64,000 nucleotides of DNA from Brevibacillus sp. DP1.3A (GTDB taxonomy: Bacteria; Bacillota; Bacilli; Brevibacillales; Brevibacillaceae). This document shows, piece by piece, positions 52,107-60,746 of the stretch. The stretch covers positions 396,501 through 460,500 of the forward strand of contig NZ_CP085876.1 of the NCBI RefSeq assembly GCF_013284245.2, written 5' to 3'. The first letter of the stretch is position 1. Every line of letters starts with the position of its first letter. The translations under genes and the position numbers were made by a program. Under the pieces are notes generated by a model. The model was not told where the DNA came from. It saw only the letters and a program-made list of their open reading frames with translations, and did no database searches.

Positions 52107-53051
52107 ATGACATTGATAGAATCCAGCAAAGGCATTTTGATGAATTGCTTGGCATTACAGGCGAATGAGACATTTTTGGTGGTGGCCGACGAGCGGAAGC
52201 GGGACATCGGGGAGGCGCTCTGGGAAGCTGGTAAACAGCTCGGAGCAGAAGCGATGCTGATGGTCATGAAGGAGCGGGAAAAGTCCGGTCAAGAGCCTCC
52301 TGCGGCTGTTGCAGCGGCGATGAAGAGCGCAGATGTGGTGGTATGTGTGACCCAGCACTCTTTGACGCATACAAAAGCACGAAAAGAAGCAGCAGCAAAT
52401 GGTACGAGACTGGCTACCATGCCAGCTATTACGGAAGACATGTTCCTTGCGGGAGCGATTTCCGCTGACTATACACAAGTAAAGGCACTCACCGAGCGCG
52501 TGACCGAGATGCTGACCCGAGCAAGTACCGTGCGAATCGAAAAAGCGGGCAAGTCACTGACGTTTTCCATCGCAGATCGCAATGGGGTGCCGAGTACGGG
52601 TATGTACGTCAATCCTGGTGAATCGGGCAACTTACCTTCCGGGGAAGCGTATATTGCCCCACTGGAAGGGACAGCAGAGGGACAAATCCTCGTCGATGGC
52701 TCCATCGCGGGTATCGGAAAAATTGATTCGCCCCTGCTGCTGACGGTCCAAAATGGTCGGATCATAGAGGCAGAAGGAACAGCGGGTGAACGCCTTCTGC
52801 AAATGCTTGGGGACCAAGACGGGCGGATGCTGGGTGAATTCGGAATTGGAACGAATGATAAGGCGCGTATCACGGGAGTTGTGTTAGAGGATGAGAAGGT
52901 ATACGGAACGATTCACGTAGCCTTTGGTAGCAACAATACGTTTGGCGGGACGATTGTCGCGGGGGTACATATTGATCTGGTTGTCAAAGAGCCGGATGTG
53001 TATTTGGACGACAAATGTATCATGAAGAGCGGAAAACTATTGGCAACATAG
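52107..53051 (+). CDS. M29-like metallo-aminopeptidase
   Basis: 314 residues, shorter than the about 410 of AmpS/AmpT. C-terminal half shows the metal-site pattern of family M29: NLPSGEAYIAP (Glu), LGEFGIGTNDKARITG (Glu), TIHVAFGSNNTFGG (His) and VHIDLVVK (His, Asp). The N-terminal domain (TFLVVADERKRDIGEALWEA) is shortened. Related proteins include leucyl aminopeptidases and the NicX dioxygenase, so the substrate is not certain. Confidence 0.82.
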   Translation: MTLIESSKGILMNCLALQANETFLVVADERKRDIGEALWEAGKQLGAEAMLMVMKEREKSGQEPPAAVAAAMKSADVVVCVTQHSLTHTKARKEAAANGTRLATMPAITEDMFLAGAISADYTQVKALTERVTEMLTRASTVRIEKAGKSLTFSIADRNGVPSTGMYVNPGESGNLPSGEAYIAPLEGTAEGQILVDGSIAGIGKIDSPLLLTVQNGRIIEAEGTAGERLLQMLGDQDGRMLGEFGIGTNDKARITGVVLEDEKVYGTIHVAFGSNNTFGGTIVAGVHIDLVVKEPDVYLDDKCIMKSGKLLAT

Positions 53052-53133
53052 GACAGACTAGATGGATAGGAAGGATGAATCCCAATAGTAAATGTTGTAA
53101 TATGGGAGAAATCCTAGAGGTGGATGTGGTGTG

Positions 53134-54582
53134 ATGGCAATGTCTGAAAAAATATTTGCGATTATAACAATAGGTAACCTGATTTTGGCTGCCGTTCTTA
53201 TTTTCATGGAGAGGCGAAACATTGCGGCAACCTGGGCCTGGTTGATGGTTTTGCTGTTTTTGCCGGGCATCGGGTTTATCGTTTACCTGATTTTTGGACA
53301 TAAGCTAAGCAAGAAAAAGCTGTATCGGCTCAAGGAAGGGGAATTTTCTCATTTTCGGGCTGCGGTCGATAGACAAAAGCAGTTGCTTGCCCATGGTGAA
53401 CTACAGGTGAACGACCCTGAGATGGAGAGACACCGCGACATGATTTTCATGAACGTGGTAAGTGATGGAGCGTATTATACGCAGGATAATACCATTCAGG
53501 TTTTTAAGGAAGGCCATAGTTTGTTCAACCTCATGTTCAAACAGATGGAGGAAGCACGCGAGCATATACATTTGCTCTACTATATTTTGAATGACGATGA
53601 TTTAGGGAAACAGCTCATTCAACTGTTGACGAAGAAGGCAAAGGAGGGCGTCGAGGTTCGATTGCTCTATGATGCGGTAGGTTCTTCTGGTGTCTCATCC
53701 CGGTTTCTGCGCCCACTGGTAGAAGCAGGGGGGGAAGTCGCCTCCTTTTTCCCGGCGAAGATTCCGTTCCTGAATTTTCGGGTCAACTTCAGGAATCATC
53801 GCAAGCTGACGATTATCGATGGCAAGATTGGCTATATCGGAGGCTTCAACATCGGGGATGAATACTTGGGCAAGGATAAGAAGCTGGGGTATTGGCGTGA
53901 CACCCATCTGCTGATAGAGGGAAGAGCGGTGTACATGCTGCAAGCACGCTTTTTCCTGGACTGGAATTTGTCTGCACCGAAAAGAATGCATGAGTCACTC
54001 GTGTATTTTCCAGAAATCCATGAGGCCGAGGGCACGATTGGCGTTCAGATTGTATCGAGCGGACCAAACTCGGAAAAAGAGCAAATTAAGCATGCTTTTT
54101 TGAAGATGATTTACAAGGCACGGAAGAAGATTTACTTGCAGACGCCGTATTTCGTTCCCGATGAAAGTATGCTGACCGCACTAAAAATGGCGGCAATGTC
54201 TGGGGTAGATGTGCGGGTCATGGTCCCAGGAAAACCTGATAATTTGATGGTGTTCTGGGCGACGCATTCTTATCTTGGTGATTTGTTAAAGAGCGGTGTG
54301 CGCTGTTTCCTCTACGAAAAAGGCTTTATGCACGCCAAAACAATCGTGGTTGATACCCAGTTGTCGTCTGTGGGAACGGCCAATGTCGATATTCGCAGCT
54401 TCAAGCTGAATTTCGAGACGAATGCGTTTATGTACGATTCGAAAATGGCAGAGGAGCTGGAGGAACTGTTTGTCTCCGATCTGGCTGATTGCCGGGAAAT
54501 GACATTGGGAGAATATGTGAACCGACCGCTGCGTTTGCGCTTGCTGGAATCGTTGACGAGGTTGTTGTCTCCACTTTTATAA
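53134..54582 (+). CDS. cls: Cardiolipin synthase
   Basis: About 482 residues; GTG 53131, ATG 53134 and ATG 53140 are all possible starts, and 53134 has the best distance from GAGGTGG. Two N-terminal membrane helices (ITIGNLILAAVLIFM; AWLMVLLFLPGIGFIVYLIF), then two phospholipase-D motifs, NHRKLTIIDGKIGYIGGFN and MHAKTIVVDTQLSSVGTAN. It condenses phosphatidylglycerol to cardiolipin at the membrane. Confidence 0.95.
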   Translation: MAMSEKIFAIITIGNLILAAVLIFMERRNIAATWAWLMVLLFLPGIGFIVYLIFGHKLSKKKLYRLKEGEFSHFRAAVDRQKQLLAHGELQVNDPEMERHRDMIFMNVVSDGAYYTQDNTIQVFKEGHSLFNLMFKQMEEAREHIHLLYYILNDDDLGKQLIQLLTKKAKEGVEVRLLYDAVGSSGVSSRFLRPLVEAGGEVASFFPAKIPFLNFRVNFRNHRKLTIIDGKIGYIGGFNIGDEYLGKDKKLGYWRDTHLLIEGRAVYMLQARFFLDWNLSAPKRMHESLVYFPEIHEAEGTIGVQIVSSGPNSEKEQIKHAFLKMIYKARKKIYLQTPYFVPDESMLTALKMAAMSGVDVRVMVPGKPDNLMVFWATHSYLGDLLKSGVRCFLYEKGFMHAKTIVVDTQLSSVGTANVDIRSFKLNFETNAFMYDSKMAEELEELFVSDLADCREMTLGEYVNRPLRLRLLESLTRLLSPLL

Positions 54583-54603
54583 TAGCGGGACTGAAAAGCA
54601 AAA

Positions 54604-54651
54604 GAGGACCTGTTAGCCTATGTGAACAAACACGGGCTGGCAGGTCCTTTA
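54604..54651. terminator. Bidirectional terminator between cls and the Rieske gene
   Basis: AGGACCTG-AGCC and GGCT-CAGGTCCT with a long loop; T on both sides is modest. Confidence 0.75.
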
Positions 54652-54662
54652 CTATTTACGCT

Positions 54663-55643
54663 TTATGCGGTACCGTGCGTGACACCCATCTCCGTCAAGT
54701 ATTGACGGTAAGCGATGCTCGCACGATCGCATTTTAAGGACAGCTCTATTTGCAGATCGAGCGGCAGGTCCTCAGGCTTTTGATTTTCCACGATCGGTTT
54801 ATCTTGTGCAAAGATGAGGTTTTGGAAGCTAATGATTTCCTCATCGGAAAGGTTCGTCTCATAATTAAAAGAAAGTACACCATAAGCTACGCTTCGCTCT
54901 TCATCCAGCGGCATCACAGTAAGCAAAATAGACATCAGATTGCCGTTTTCTGCATCGCGTTTCGTGAATTTTACCGTGAGTGGACGGAGGATTTCGTAGG
55001 TGTAATAGACGTGTTTCGCTTGACCAGTCCCGTCCGGGTCAGGCTGAAAAATCTTGATCTCATCCGTGCGAATAACACCGTTCTCGTCGCGGTGAACGCG
55101 GTAATCCCCGATTTCCATATGTGTTTCGACACCCAAATAACCCTCATGAACGACAGCCAGATGGCCTACATCCAAAAAGTTCTCTACGATGCGTGGAGGC
55201 TTGGCCGTTACTGTCTGTGGCCCCCAAATGACATTTCGAAAACGATGATCCTCAAATTCCGGCAGGGCAAAAAACTCAGGAGATTGGTTAGCGAGATTCA
55301 CCCACACGAATCCATAGCGCTCTGCACAGCCATATATAACAGCGCGCGCCTTGCCTGGAATGGCTTGATCGGCAGGCAGCTGAGGGATTTTTACACAGGC
55401 TCCGGATGCTTCATATTCCCATCCGTGGTACGGACAGACCAGCTTTCCTTCTCGGACACAGCCCAGAGACAGGGCAGCGCCTCTGTGAATACAGAGGTCT
55501 TTAAACGCATGGATTCCTTCTTCGTTGCGGAAGAGGACGACCCGCTCGCCCATAATGGTGACCTGGATCGGGCGGTCTTGCACATCCACCGAACGACAGG
55601 CGACGATCCACTCATTACGCAGCACGGTATCTTGCACGATCAT
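54663..55643 (-). CDS. Rieske 2Fe-2S ring-hydroxylating oxygenase, large-subunit type
   Basis: 326 residues. Rieske motifs CIHRGAALS and CPYHGWEY (C-x-H...C-x2-H) at about residues 46-70, then a catalytic domain with mononuclear-iron His residues in NFLDVGHLAVVHEGYLG. The best family fit is the phenylpropionate dioxygenase/pheophorbide-a-oxygenase-like group. The reductase partner and substrate are not visible. It is divergent from a purine-permease gene. Confidence 0.9.
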   Translation of the reverse strand: MIVQDTVLRNEWIVACRSVDVQDRPIQVTIMGERVVLFRNEEGIHAFKDLCIHRGAALSLGCVREGKLVCPYHGWEYEASGACVKIPQLPADQAIPGKARAVIYGCAERYGFVWVNLANQSPEFFALPEFEDHRFRNVIWGPQTVTAKPPRIVENFLDVGHLAVVHEGYLGVETHMEIGDYRVHRDENGVIRTDEIKIFQPDPDGTGQAKHVYYTYEILRPLTVKFTKRDAENGNLMSILLTVMPLDEERSVAYGVLSFNYETNLSDEEIISFQNLIFAQDKPIVENQKPEDLPLDLQIELSLKCDRASIAYRQYLTEMGVTHGTA

Positions 55644-55764
55644 TGATGAGACACTCCTTTGTCGATACTTCGGTTATTCACCCATTGTAGCGGGAGATCA
55701 GAAGGGAAGTCAACAGAAAACACGAACATTATTAAACACTACCACCTATTTATTACGTGAATAG

Positions 55765-55794
55765 TTGCCTAAAAACGGATTTATCCGTTATAAT
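55765..55794 (+). promoter_or_regulatory. Permease promoter with palindromic operator in the spacer
   Basis: TTGCCT, 18 bases and TATAAT. The spacer holds AACGGAT-TT-ATCCGTT (55774-55789), a perfect inverted repeat that runs into the -10 box, a good place for a repressor. Confidence 0.6.
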
Positions 55795-55842
55795 CCCACT
55801 TATATCGTTCGTAATTAGCTAAATTACCACTAGGGAGGCCTT

Positions 55843-57198
55843 TTGAAAGTGGAACAACATCGAGAAAGCAATCAGCTTGTTGTGGGCGTCGATGACAAAA
55901 TCAGTGTGGGCAAGGCGTTTTTACTTGGTTTGCAGCATGTGTTAGCTATGGACTTGTACATTGCTCCTATTATTATTGCTGGGCTGCTGACCATGGACGC
56001 TTCAAGCACTTCTTTCTTTATTCAAATGTGTTTTCTCGCGACGGGTATCGGGACGTTGATCCAGACTGGATTTGGATTGCGTTTGCCTGTCGTGCAAGGC
56101 CCTTCCTATGTACCCATCGGTGCGCTGGCTGCGATCGGCAGTAAGCTGGGGATGGGTGCGATGATTGGCAGCATGATTCCCGGAGCGCTGTTTGTAGCCT
56201 TGATGGGTTATCCATTGAAGTGGTTTGCCAAAGCGGTTCGCAAATTCATTCCACCGCTAGTCGGCGGGACGGTAATCATCATCGTGGGCATTGCCTTGAT
56301 GCCTACAGGGATGGGAAACATTTATCACTCCCCGGGAAATATTTGGACAAACATTTTAATTGCCGTCGTTTCTGCTGGTGTGCTTGTCATCTGTATGCTG
56401 CTTGGCACAAGAGCAAAGGTTGCGGGTGCGTTTTTTCGACTTGTATCTGTCCTGATTGCGATTTTCGTCGGAACGGTAACGGCTGCTTTTTTTGGAACGG
56501 TAGATTTTAGTCCGGTTGGACAAGCACCGTGGCTGTCCATGCCGAAGCTATTTCCGTATGGAGCTCCTGTATTTGATCTCAGTGCTGTTTTGACGATGCT
56601 TTTTGTTTATTTGATTATCATGATTGAAACAACAGGGACTTGGTTCGTCGTCTCTACAGTAACGAACAGTGATTTGACCGAGGAGCGACTGAATCGCGGT
56701 GCTGTCGGTGAAGGCTTGGGGTGCTTTGTTGGGGCATTGTTCGGAGGTACACCAACGACTGGCTATTCCTCCAATGCTGGGTTGATCGCGGTGACAGGAG
56801 TAGGAAGCCGGATGGCGATTATGGCTGGAGGATTGATCTTGATTGCCCTTGGGTTGGTGCCGAAGCTGTCGGCGGCGATTACCTGTATACCGGAGCCAGT
56901 CATCAACGGAATTTTTGGGATCGTGTGTGTAGCGATTGTGGCAAATGGGATCAAAGTCATTCAGAACATAACGATTGATGATCGCACGATGATGGTCATT
57001 GGTCTGCCGATCCTGCTGACAATGGCGGTAACGGTCCTGCCGAAGGACGCACTCGCAGGAGTACCAGATTTCGTGAACTACATTTTATCGTCAGGTATTA
57101 CAGTAGGGGCCTTGGCAACGGTGCTTTTGAATCTGCTCATTCCAGAGGGAAAAAAGAACCGAGCGAAGGTTCCACAACAACAGCCTGTTAGCAACTAA
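55843..57198 (+). CDS. NCS2-family uracil/xanthine permease
   Basis: 451 residues from TTG (GTG two codons later is possible) with GGGAGG upstream. About twelve to fourteen helices. Family motifs: QHVLAMDLYIAPIIIAGLL, PVVQGPSYVPIGALAAIGS and GLGCFVGALFGGTPTTGYSS, then NAGLIAVTGVGSR. The signature is closer to xanthine/urate (PbuX, UraA-like YgfU group) than to uracil transporters. No purine riboswitch was found in the leader; regulation probably uses the operator in the promoter. Confidence 0.92.
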   Translation: MKVEQHRESNQLVVGVDDKISVGKAFLLGLQHVLAMDLYIAPIIIAGLLTMDASSTSFFIQMCFLATGIGTLIQTGFGLRLPVVQGPSYVPIGALAAIGSKLGMGAMIGSMIPGALFVALMGYPLKWFAKAVRKFIPPLVGGTVIIIVGIALMPTGMGNIYHSPGNIWTNILIAVVSAGVLVICMLLGTRAKVAGAFFRLVSVLIAIFVGTVTAAFFGTVDFSPVGQAPWLSMPKLFPYGAPVFDLSAVLTMLFVYLIIMIETTGTWFVVSTVTNSDLTEERLNRGAVGEGLGCFVGALFGGTPTTGYSSNAGLIAVTGVGSRMAIMAGGLILIALGLVPKLSAAITCIPEPVINGIFGIVCVAIVANGIKVIQNITIDDRTMMVIGLPILLTMAVTVLPKDALAGVPDFVNYILSSGITVGALATVLLNLLIPEGKKNRAKVPQQQPVSN

Positions 57199-57200
57199 TA

Positions 57201-57240
57201 AACAAACAGCCCGGCACACTAAGCTGACGGGCTGTTTGTT
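57201..57240 (+). terminator. Terminator after the permease gene
   Basis: AACAAACAGCCCG and CGGGCTGTTTGTT around a 14-nt loop. Confidence 0.9.
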
Positions 57241-57277
57241 CTCATAATCGTCGGATGTATCGATAAGCCAATAAAGC

Positions 57278-57497
57278 TGGTGAGAAGAAAAAGCACAGAG
57301 CTCGTAGACCTTGACAACGCCTACCCAGTCGGAACTTCAAAAAGGGGACCCGCTTGTCGAACACTTCTTCCTTGAGAAACTTCCGCCCGTAGGGTGGCTT
57401 TGGCTCGACGGTCCCCTTTTTGAAATGGAGACGAGCAGTCAATCACCCATGCTAGCGTGTCAGAGTCGAAGAGAACTGTGCTTTTTCTTCTCCACCA
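57278..57497. repeat. 220-bp imperfect palindrome (second foldback element)
   Basis: Outer arms TGGTGAGAAGAAAAAGCACAG (57278-57298) and its complement with one change (57476-57497). Inner arms TTCAAAAAGGGGACC (57336-57350) and GGTCCCCTTTTTGAA (57410-57424). It has no convincing ORF. Sequence differs from the element at 38 kb but the design is the same. It fills the 341-bp gap between permease and binding-protein genes. Confidence 0.75.
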
Positions 57498-57539
57498 CTA
57501 TGTTGACCCAAACCAGAATGCCCTTCACAGATCTTCTTA

Positions 57540-58514
57540 TTATTTCTTCGTTCCAGTCAAATCCTGCACAGCCTCATCCAGCTGCTTTTCAATCAAAATG
57601 GGCTCGTAGCCAAGCCATCTATCCACATCGACTACGTAAACATGATTGTTTTTGACAGCGGGCAAGTTCTTCCACAGACTGCTTTGCTCGATTTCTTTTA
57701 GATATTGGGTGGCATCTTCCCCTGGGAACAGCATCAGGAAAATATGGTCGGCCGTATATTCTGGCAAAAGCTCCATCGACAGGTCATTTGACCAAAACAG
57801 CGGGTCTTTTTCAATCTCGGTCTTGATGAGTGCAGGTGGCGTCAACTGTAGATCGTTGTACAAAACATGCCCCATATTACGAGCGCCGTACATTTTGATT
57901 GTTTTCGCACGGACGTTCATAGCTGCGACGGTCTCGTTTTTTCCGATCTTGGCTTGTACGAGCTTGCGAGCTTCTTCCACCTTTGCTTTGTACTTTTCTT
58001 CCCAAGCCTTTCCTTCTTTCTCCATACCTAGTGCTTCCGCTACCTTCTGTACATGACCAAAGACATCGTGTTGATCAAAATCGATGGCAACAACGGGAGC
58101 GATTTTTGTCAGCTTCTCATATACTTGTTGTTCGTCATCGGAGCCTGTCAAGATCAAGTCAGGCTGCAATTCAAGGATTTTCTCCAGATTGTAAGCATCA
58201 TAATCTCCCACGACTTCGATGCCACTGACCAACGGAGCCATGTCGGCACCTTCCATATGTCCCTTCAATGCTCCGATTGGCTTCATACCTAGAGCAAGCA
58301 TAGAGCCTACATATTGCAGGGCTACGACACGTTTTGGCTTCAAGGGAATGGTGGATTCGCCTTTCGCGTGCTTCAATACGCGTGTTTCGCTACCTTTGTT
58401 CTCTTGTGCAGGTGCCGATGGATTAGGGCTGGCTGTCTGACCGCATGCAGTGAGCAAGAGCAAGGAAAGAATCATGAATCCGGGAAGCCAAGCCTGTATG
58501 CGTAATCGTTTCAT
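57540..58514 (-). CDS. Iron-siderophore ABC transporter substrate-binding lipoprotein
   Basis: 324 residues from the ATG behind GGAGGATATACGA. Lipobox LLLTACGQ (Cys near residue 25). Periplasmic-binding type III fold with RVVALQYVGSMLALGMKPIG and ILELQPDLILTGSD, and YGARNMGHVLYNDLQLTPP. It belongs to the FecB/FhuD/YfiY-like siderophore binders. No permease or ATPase gene is adjacent. A Fur box is upstream. The neighbouring regulator carries a homologous domain, so both may bind the same siderophore. Confidence 0.92.
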   Translation of the reverse strand: MKRLRIQAWLPGFMILSLLLLTACGQTASPNPSAPAQENKGSETRVLKHAKGESTIPLKPKRVVALQYVGSMLALGMKPIGALKGHMEGADMAPLVSGIEVVGDYDAYNLEKILELQPDLILTGSDDEQQVYEKLTKIAPVVAIDFDQHDVFGHVQKVAEALGMEKEGKAWEEKYKAKVEEARKLVQAKIGKNETVAAMNVRAKTIKMYGARNMGHVLYNDLQLTPPALIKTEIEKDPLFWSNDLSMELLPEYTADHIFLMLFPGEDATQYLKEIEQSSLWKNLPAVKNNHVYVVDVDRWLGYEPILIEKQLDEAVQDLTGTKK

Positions 58515-58532
58515 TCGTATATCCTCCAAGGT

Positions 58533-58547
58533 TGAAAATGATTCTCA
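58533..58547. promoter_or_regulatory. Fur box
   Basis: TGAAAAT-G-ATTCTCA fits the 7-1-7 Fur motif TGATAAT-N-ATTATCA with two mismatches. It precedes the siderophore-binding gene by about 20 bases. Confidence 0.75.
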
Positions 58548-58582
58548 ATAACAAGGATCATCTTACCCTGAACCCGCTCTTA

Positions 58583-60250
58583 TTATCCATGGAGAATATT
58601 CCGTTTTTCTTTGGACAATGTGGCGGTGGTTGATTGAGTCAATATATGGACAGCCTCTTCCAGTTGAACGTCGAGGGAGAGGGGGTCGTACGAAAACCAG
58701 ATCGGGTTGAGGACGGCTACCTGGCCTTTTTGCACAGCCGGAATCTGTTGCCAGACATCCTGTTCCATCAGCTTTTTGAAATGTGACCGTGAGAGATCAT
58801 CATCGAAAATGTGGACAAACAGCCAATCGGCGGCGCACTGACTCAATTGAGCCTCGTTGATTTGGGTCGCCCAGAAATTTGGGTTCCGTTGCAGCTCCTC
58901 TTGAATCATTTTGGGCGGCGTCAGCTTCAAAGATTTGTACAGCACATGTCCGATATTTCTGGCGCCGTATGCCAATAGGTTCGTTGGACGCACATTGAGG
59001 ATCAAGAATGTTTCGTTCTTCTGAATATGAGCGTCGATGCATTGCTTCGCCTTTACAACCTTCTGTTCATGTTGCTTGAGCCACGAGTGTGCCCGATCCT
59101 TCATATCAAACATATCGGCCAACATGTTCAAATGACCGAATACATCTTGCGCAAGCCAGGGAAGTGCAAAGGTAGGGGCAATTTTGGAGAAAGCAGCGTA
59201 ATCTCTTGTAGATTCCGTCAAAATAAACGTCGGTTGCAATGGTTTGATCAAGTCCGGTGTGTTCTCAGGCAGGCTAACGATTTCATCTGCTTCTTTCACG
59301 CGTAATTGCTCACGTAAATATAAGACTTGCTCTTCCGGAGCGCCAATCGGTCTGATTCCGAGAGCCAATAAATACTCAGCATAGTGGAAGGTGATGGGAG
59401 CCAATTGCTTCTGGTTCATGCGGACAAAGACAGTGGGCGATACCCCAATCTGTTGCTTGAAACGTCTGCTGAAGTAAAACTCATCCGCATATCCGACGAG
59501 GCGTGCCACCTCACGCAAGCGTTTATTCGATTCTCGCAGAAGTGTCTTCGCATGCTCCATCCGACAGCTTGTCAAATAATCAATCGGGCTTTTTCCTACC
59601 TTTTTCTTGAAGAGCTCGGCGTAATACCGAGGGGTCAGGCCAGCTCGATTCGCCAAGTCATCCAAGGAGATGGACTCCGCATAATTCGCATGGATGTAGG
59701 AAATCGTCTGATCGATGACTGTGGACGTCTCTACAGCAGCTTGTCGCTCTGCATGCCTCCATATCAGATGCAGCAATTGCTGAAAGCGAATCTGATTTTG
59801 AAACACTTCCAATGGCTCACTGGCGTGCTGGTGGGCGTACAAAGTGAGGGCAAGCTCCGTGCAGTTGTCGATCTGGCTGAAGACATTTTGTTTTTGGTCA
59901 AGCTGCCAGGAACGATTCGGGATATAGGCATTGGTGAGCGGATCTTGTTGTTGCAGTACGTCAAAACAGAACACAAGGAAGCGGAGTGGATCTTCTGTAT
60001 CAGCCCGTACTTGTCTGGAAGATTCTCGTGGAATGATGAGAACACTTCCCTCTGGCATGTTGTTGGCTTGATCCGATTCGTCCAGCATGCGACCTGTTCC
60101 TTTTGTCACGATGAGTATGGCATGAGTAGATTCCCCTGAAAATAGCCATTCTTCTGCTTGGGACAAGGTGATCTGCTGTATGTCTTTTAGAAGAAACAAA
60201 GAAGTTGGCGGTAGAGACGTACTTGTATGTGCAGCACGATTGTCGCGCAT
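58583..60250 (-). CDS. AraC-family regulator fused to a siderophore-binding domain (Btr-like)
   Basis: 555 residues. A cupin-like N-terminal region (about 30-120), two AraC helix-turn-helix motifs at about 185-285 (ISLDDLANRAGLTPRYYAEL; LREVARLVGYADEFYFSRRF), and from about 295 a binding-protein domain homologous to the neighbouring lipoprotein (YGARNIGHVLYKSLKLTPP). B. subtilis Btr has the same plan and activates siderophore uptake on binding the ligand inside the cell. I infer the same for the gene next door. Confidence 0.9.
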   Translation of the reverse strand: MRDNRAAHTSTSLPPTSLFLLKDIQQITLSQAEEWLFSGESTHAILIVTKGTGRMLDESDQANNMPEGSVLIIPRESSRQVRADTEDPLRFLVFCFDVLQQQDPLTNAYIPNRSWQLDQKQNVFSQIDNCTELALTLYAHQHASEPLEVFQNQIRFQQLLHLIWRHAERQAAVETSTVIDQTISYIHANYAESISLDDLANRAGLTPRYYAELFKKKVGKSPIDYLTSCRMEHAKTLLRESNKRLREVARLVGYADEFYFSRRFKQQIGVSPTVFVRMNQKQLAPITFHYAEYLLALGIRPIGAPEEQVLYLREQLRVKEADEIVSLPENTPDLIKPLQPTFILTESTRDYAAFSKIAPTFALPWLAQDVFGHLNMLADMFDMKDRAHSWLKQHEQKVVKAKQCIDAHIQKNETFLILNVRPTNLLAYGARNIGHVLYKSLKLTPPKMIQEELQRNPNFWATQINEAQLSQCAADWLFVHIFDDDLSRSHFKKLMEQDVWQQIPAVQKGQVAVLNPIWFSYDPLSLDVQLEEAVHILTQSTTATLSKEKRNILHG

Positions 60251-60268
60251 GATGACCTCACATTTCCA

Positions 60269-60652
60269 TTAAGATACCAATTCGAAGGACTCGGTTACGA
60301 CGATGCTTCCCTTGACAGATTGGACCATCGGGCAATTTTTGCTCGCGGCTTCAATAGCTTTTTGCACTTTTTCTTCTTTCATATTTTCACCCGTAATGAT
60401 GAAGTGGAGGTGAATTTTTTCAACCCGATTTGCCTCTGCCTCATTTCGCTGAACATCTGCTGTTACTTTCATATCCGTGCACGGCATTCTCATCTTGTCC
60501 AATACTTTTCGCAAAACACCGCCACTGCAAACAGCGATGGAAGAGACCAAGAGCTGGTAGGGGCGAAAGCCATACTGTTCATCACCTGATACGTGCAGCT
60601 CACCGTAGGACAGTTGAGTGACAAAGCCATTTTCTTTCGCTTGAAATTCCAT
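60269..60652 (-). CDS. OsmC/Ohr-family protein
   Basis: 127 residues from the ATG behind GGGGAGGG (11 codons of open frame upstream lack an RBS). The OsmC pattern is present: GEQYGFRPYQLLVSSIAVCSGG-type block (here YGFRPYQLLVSSIAVCSGGV) with one redox Cys, and the C-terminal NCPMVQSV with the second Cys. Such proteins reduce organic hydroperoxides or are of unknown function (YhfA type). Confidence 0.88.
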   Translation of the reverse strand: MEFQAKENGFVTQLSYGELHVSGDEQYGFRPYQLLVSSIAVCSGGVLRKVLDKMRMPCTDMKVTADVQRNEAEANRVEKIHLHFIITGENMKEEKVQKAIEAASKNCPMVQSVKGSIVVTESFELVS

Positions 60653-60689
60653 GCGTAACCCTCCCCTGAAATGGTTTTTCTTCATTATA

Positions 60690-60740
60690 AGGAAAAAGGC
60701 TCCCGCGCGACAGTAATCTATCGGTACAGGAACCTTTTCC
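60690..60740 (-). terminator. Terminator of rocB
   Basis: On the minus strand GGAAAAGG-TTCC and GGGAGCC-TTTTTCC pair around a 22-nt loop and end in a T-rich run. Confidence 0.65.
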
Positions 60741-60746
60741 CGTTTG

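Noticed and set aside
55700-55842. Purine riboswitch before the permease gene
   Set aside because: The leader from the mapped promoter is too short and lacks the conserved loop sequences; a DNA operator fits better.
59384-60139. 251-codon plus-strand frame within the AraC-type regulator
   Set aside because: No RBS and no recognisable domains; the opposite strand encodes a complete AraC-binding-protein fusion.
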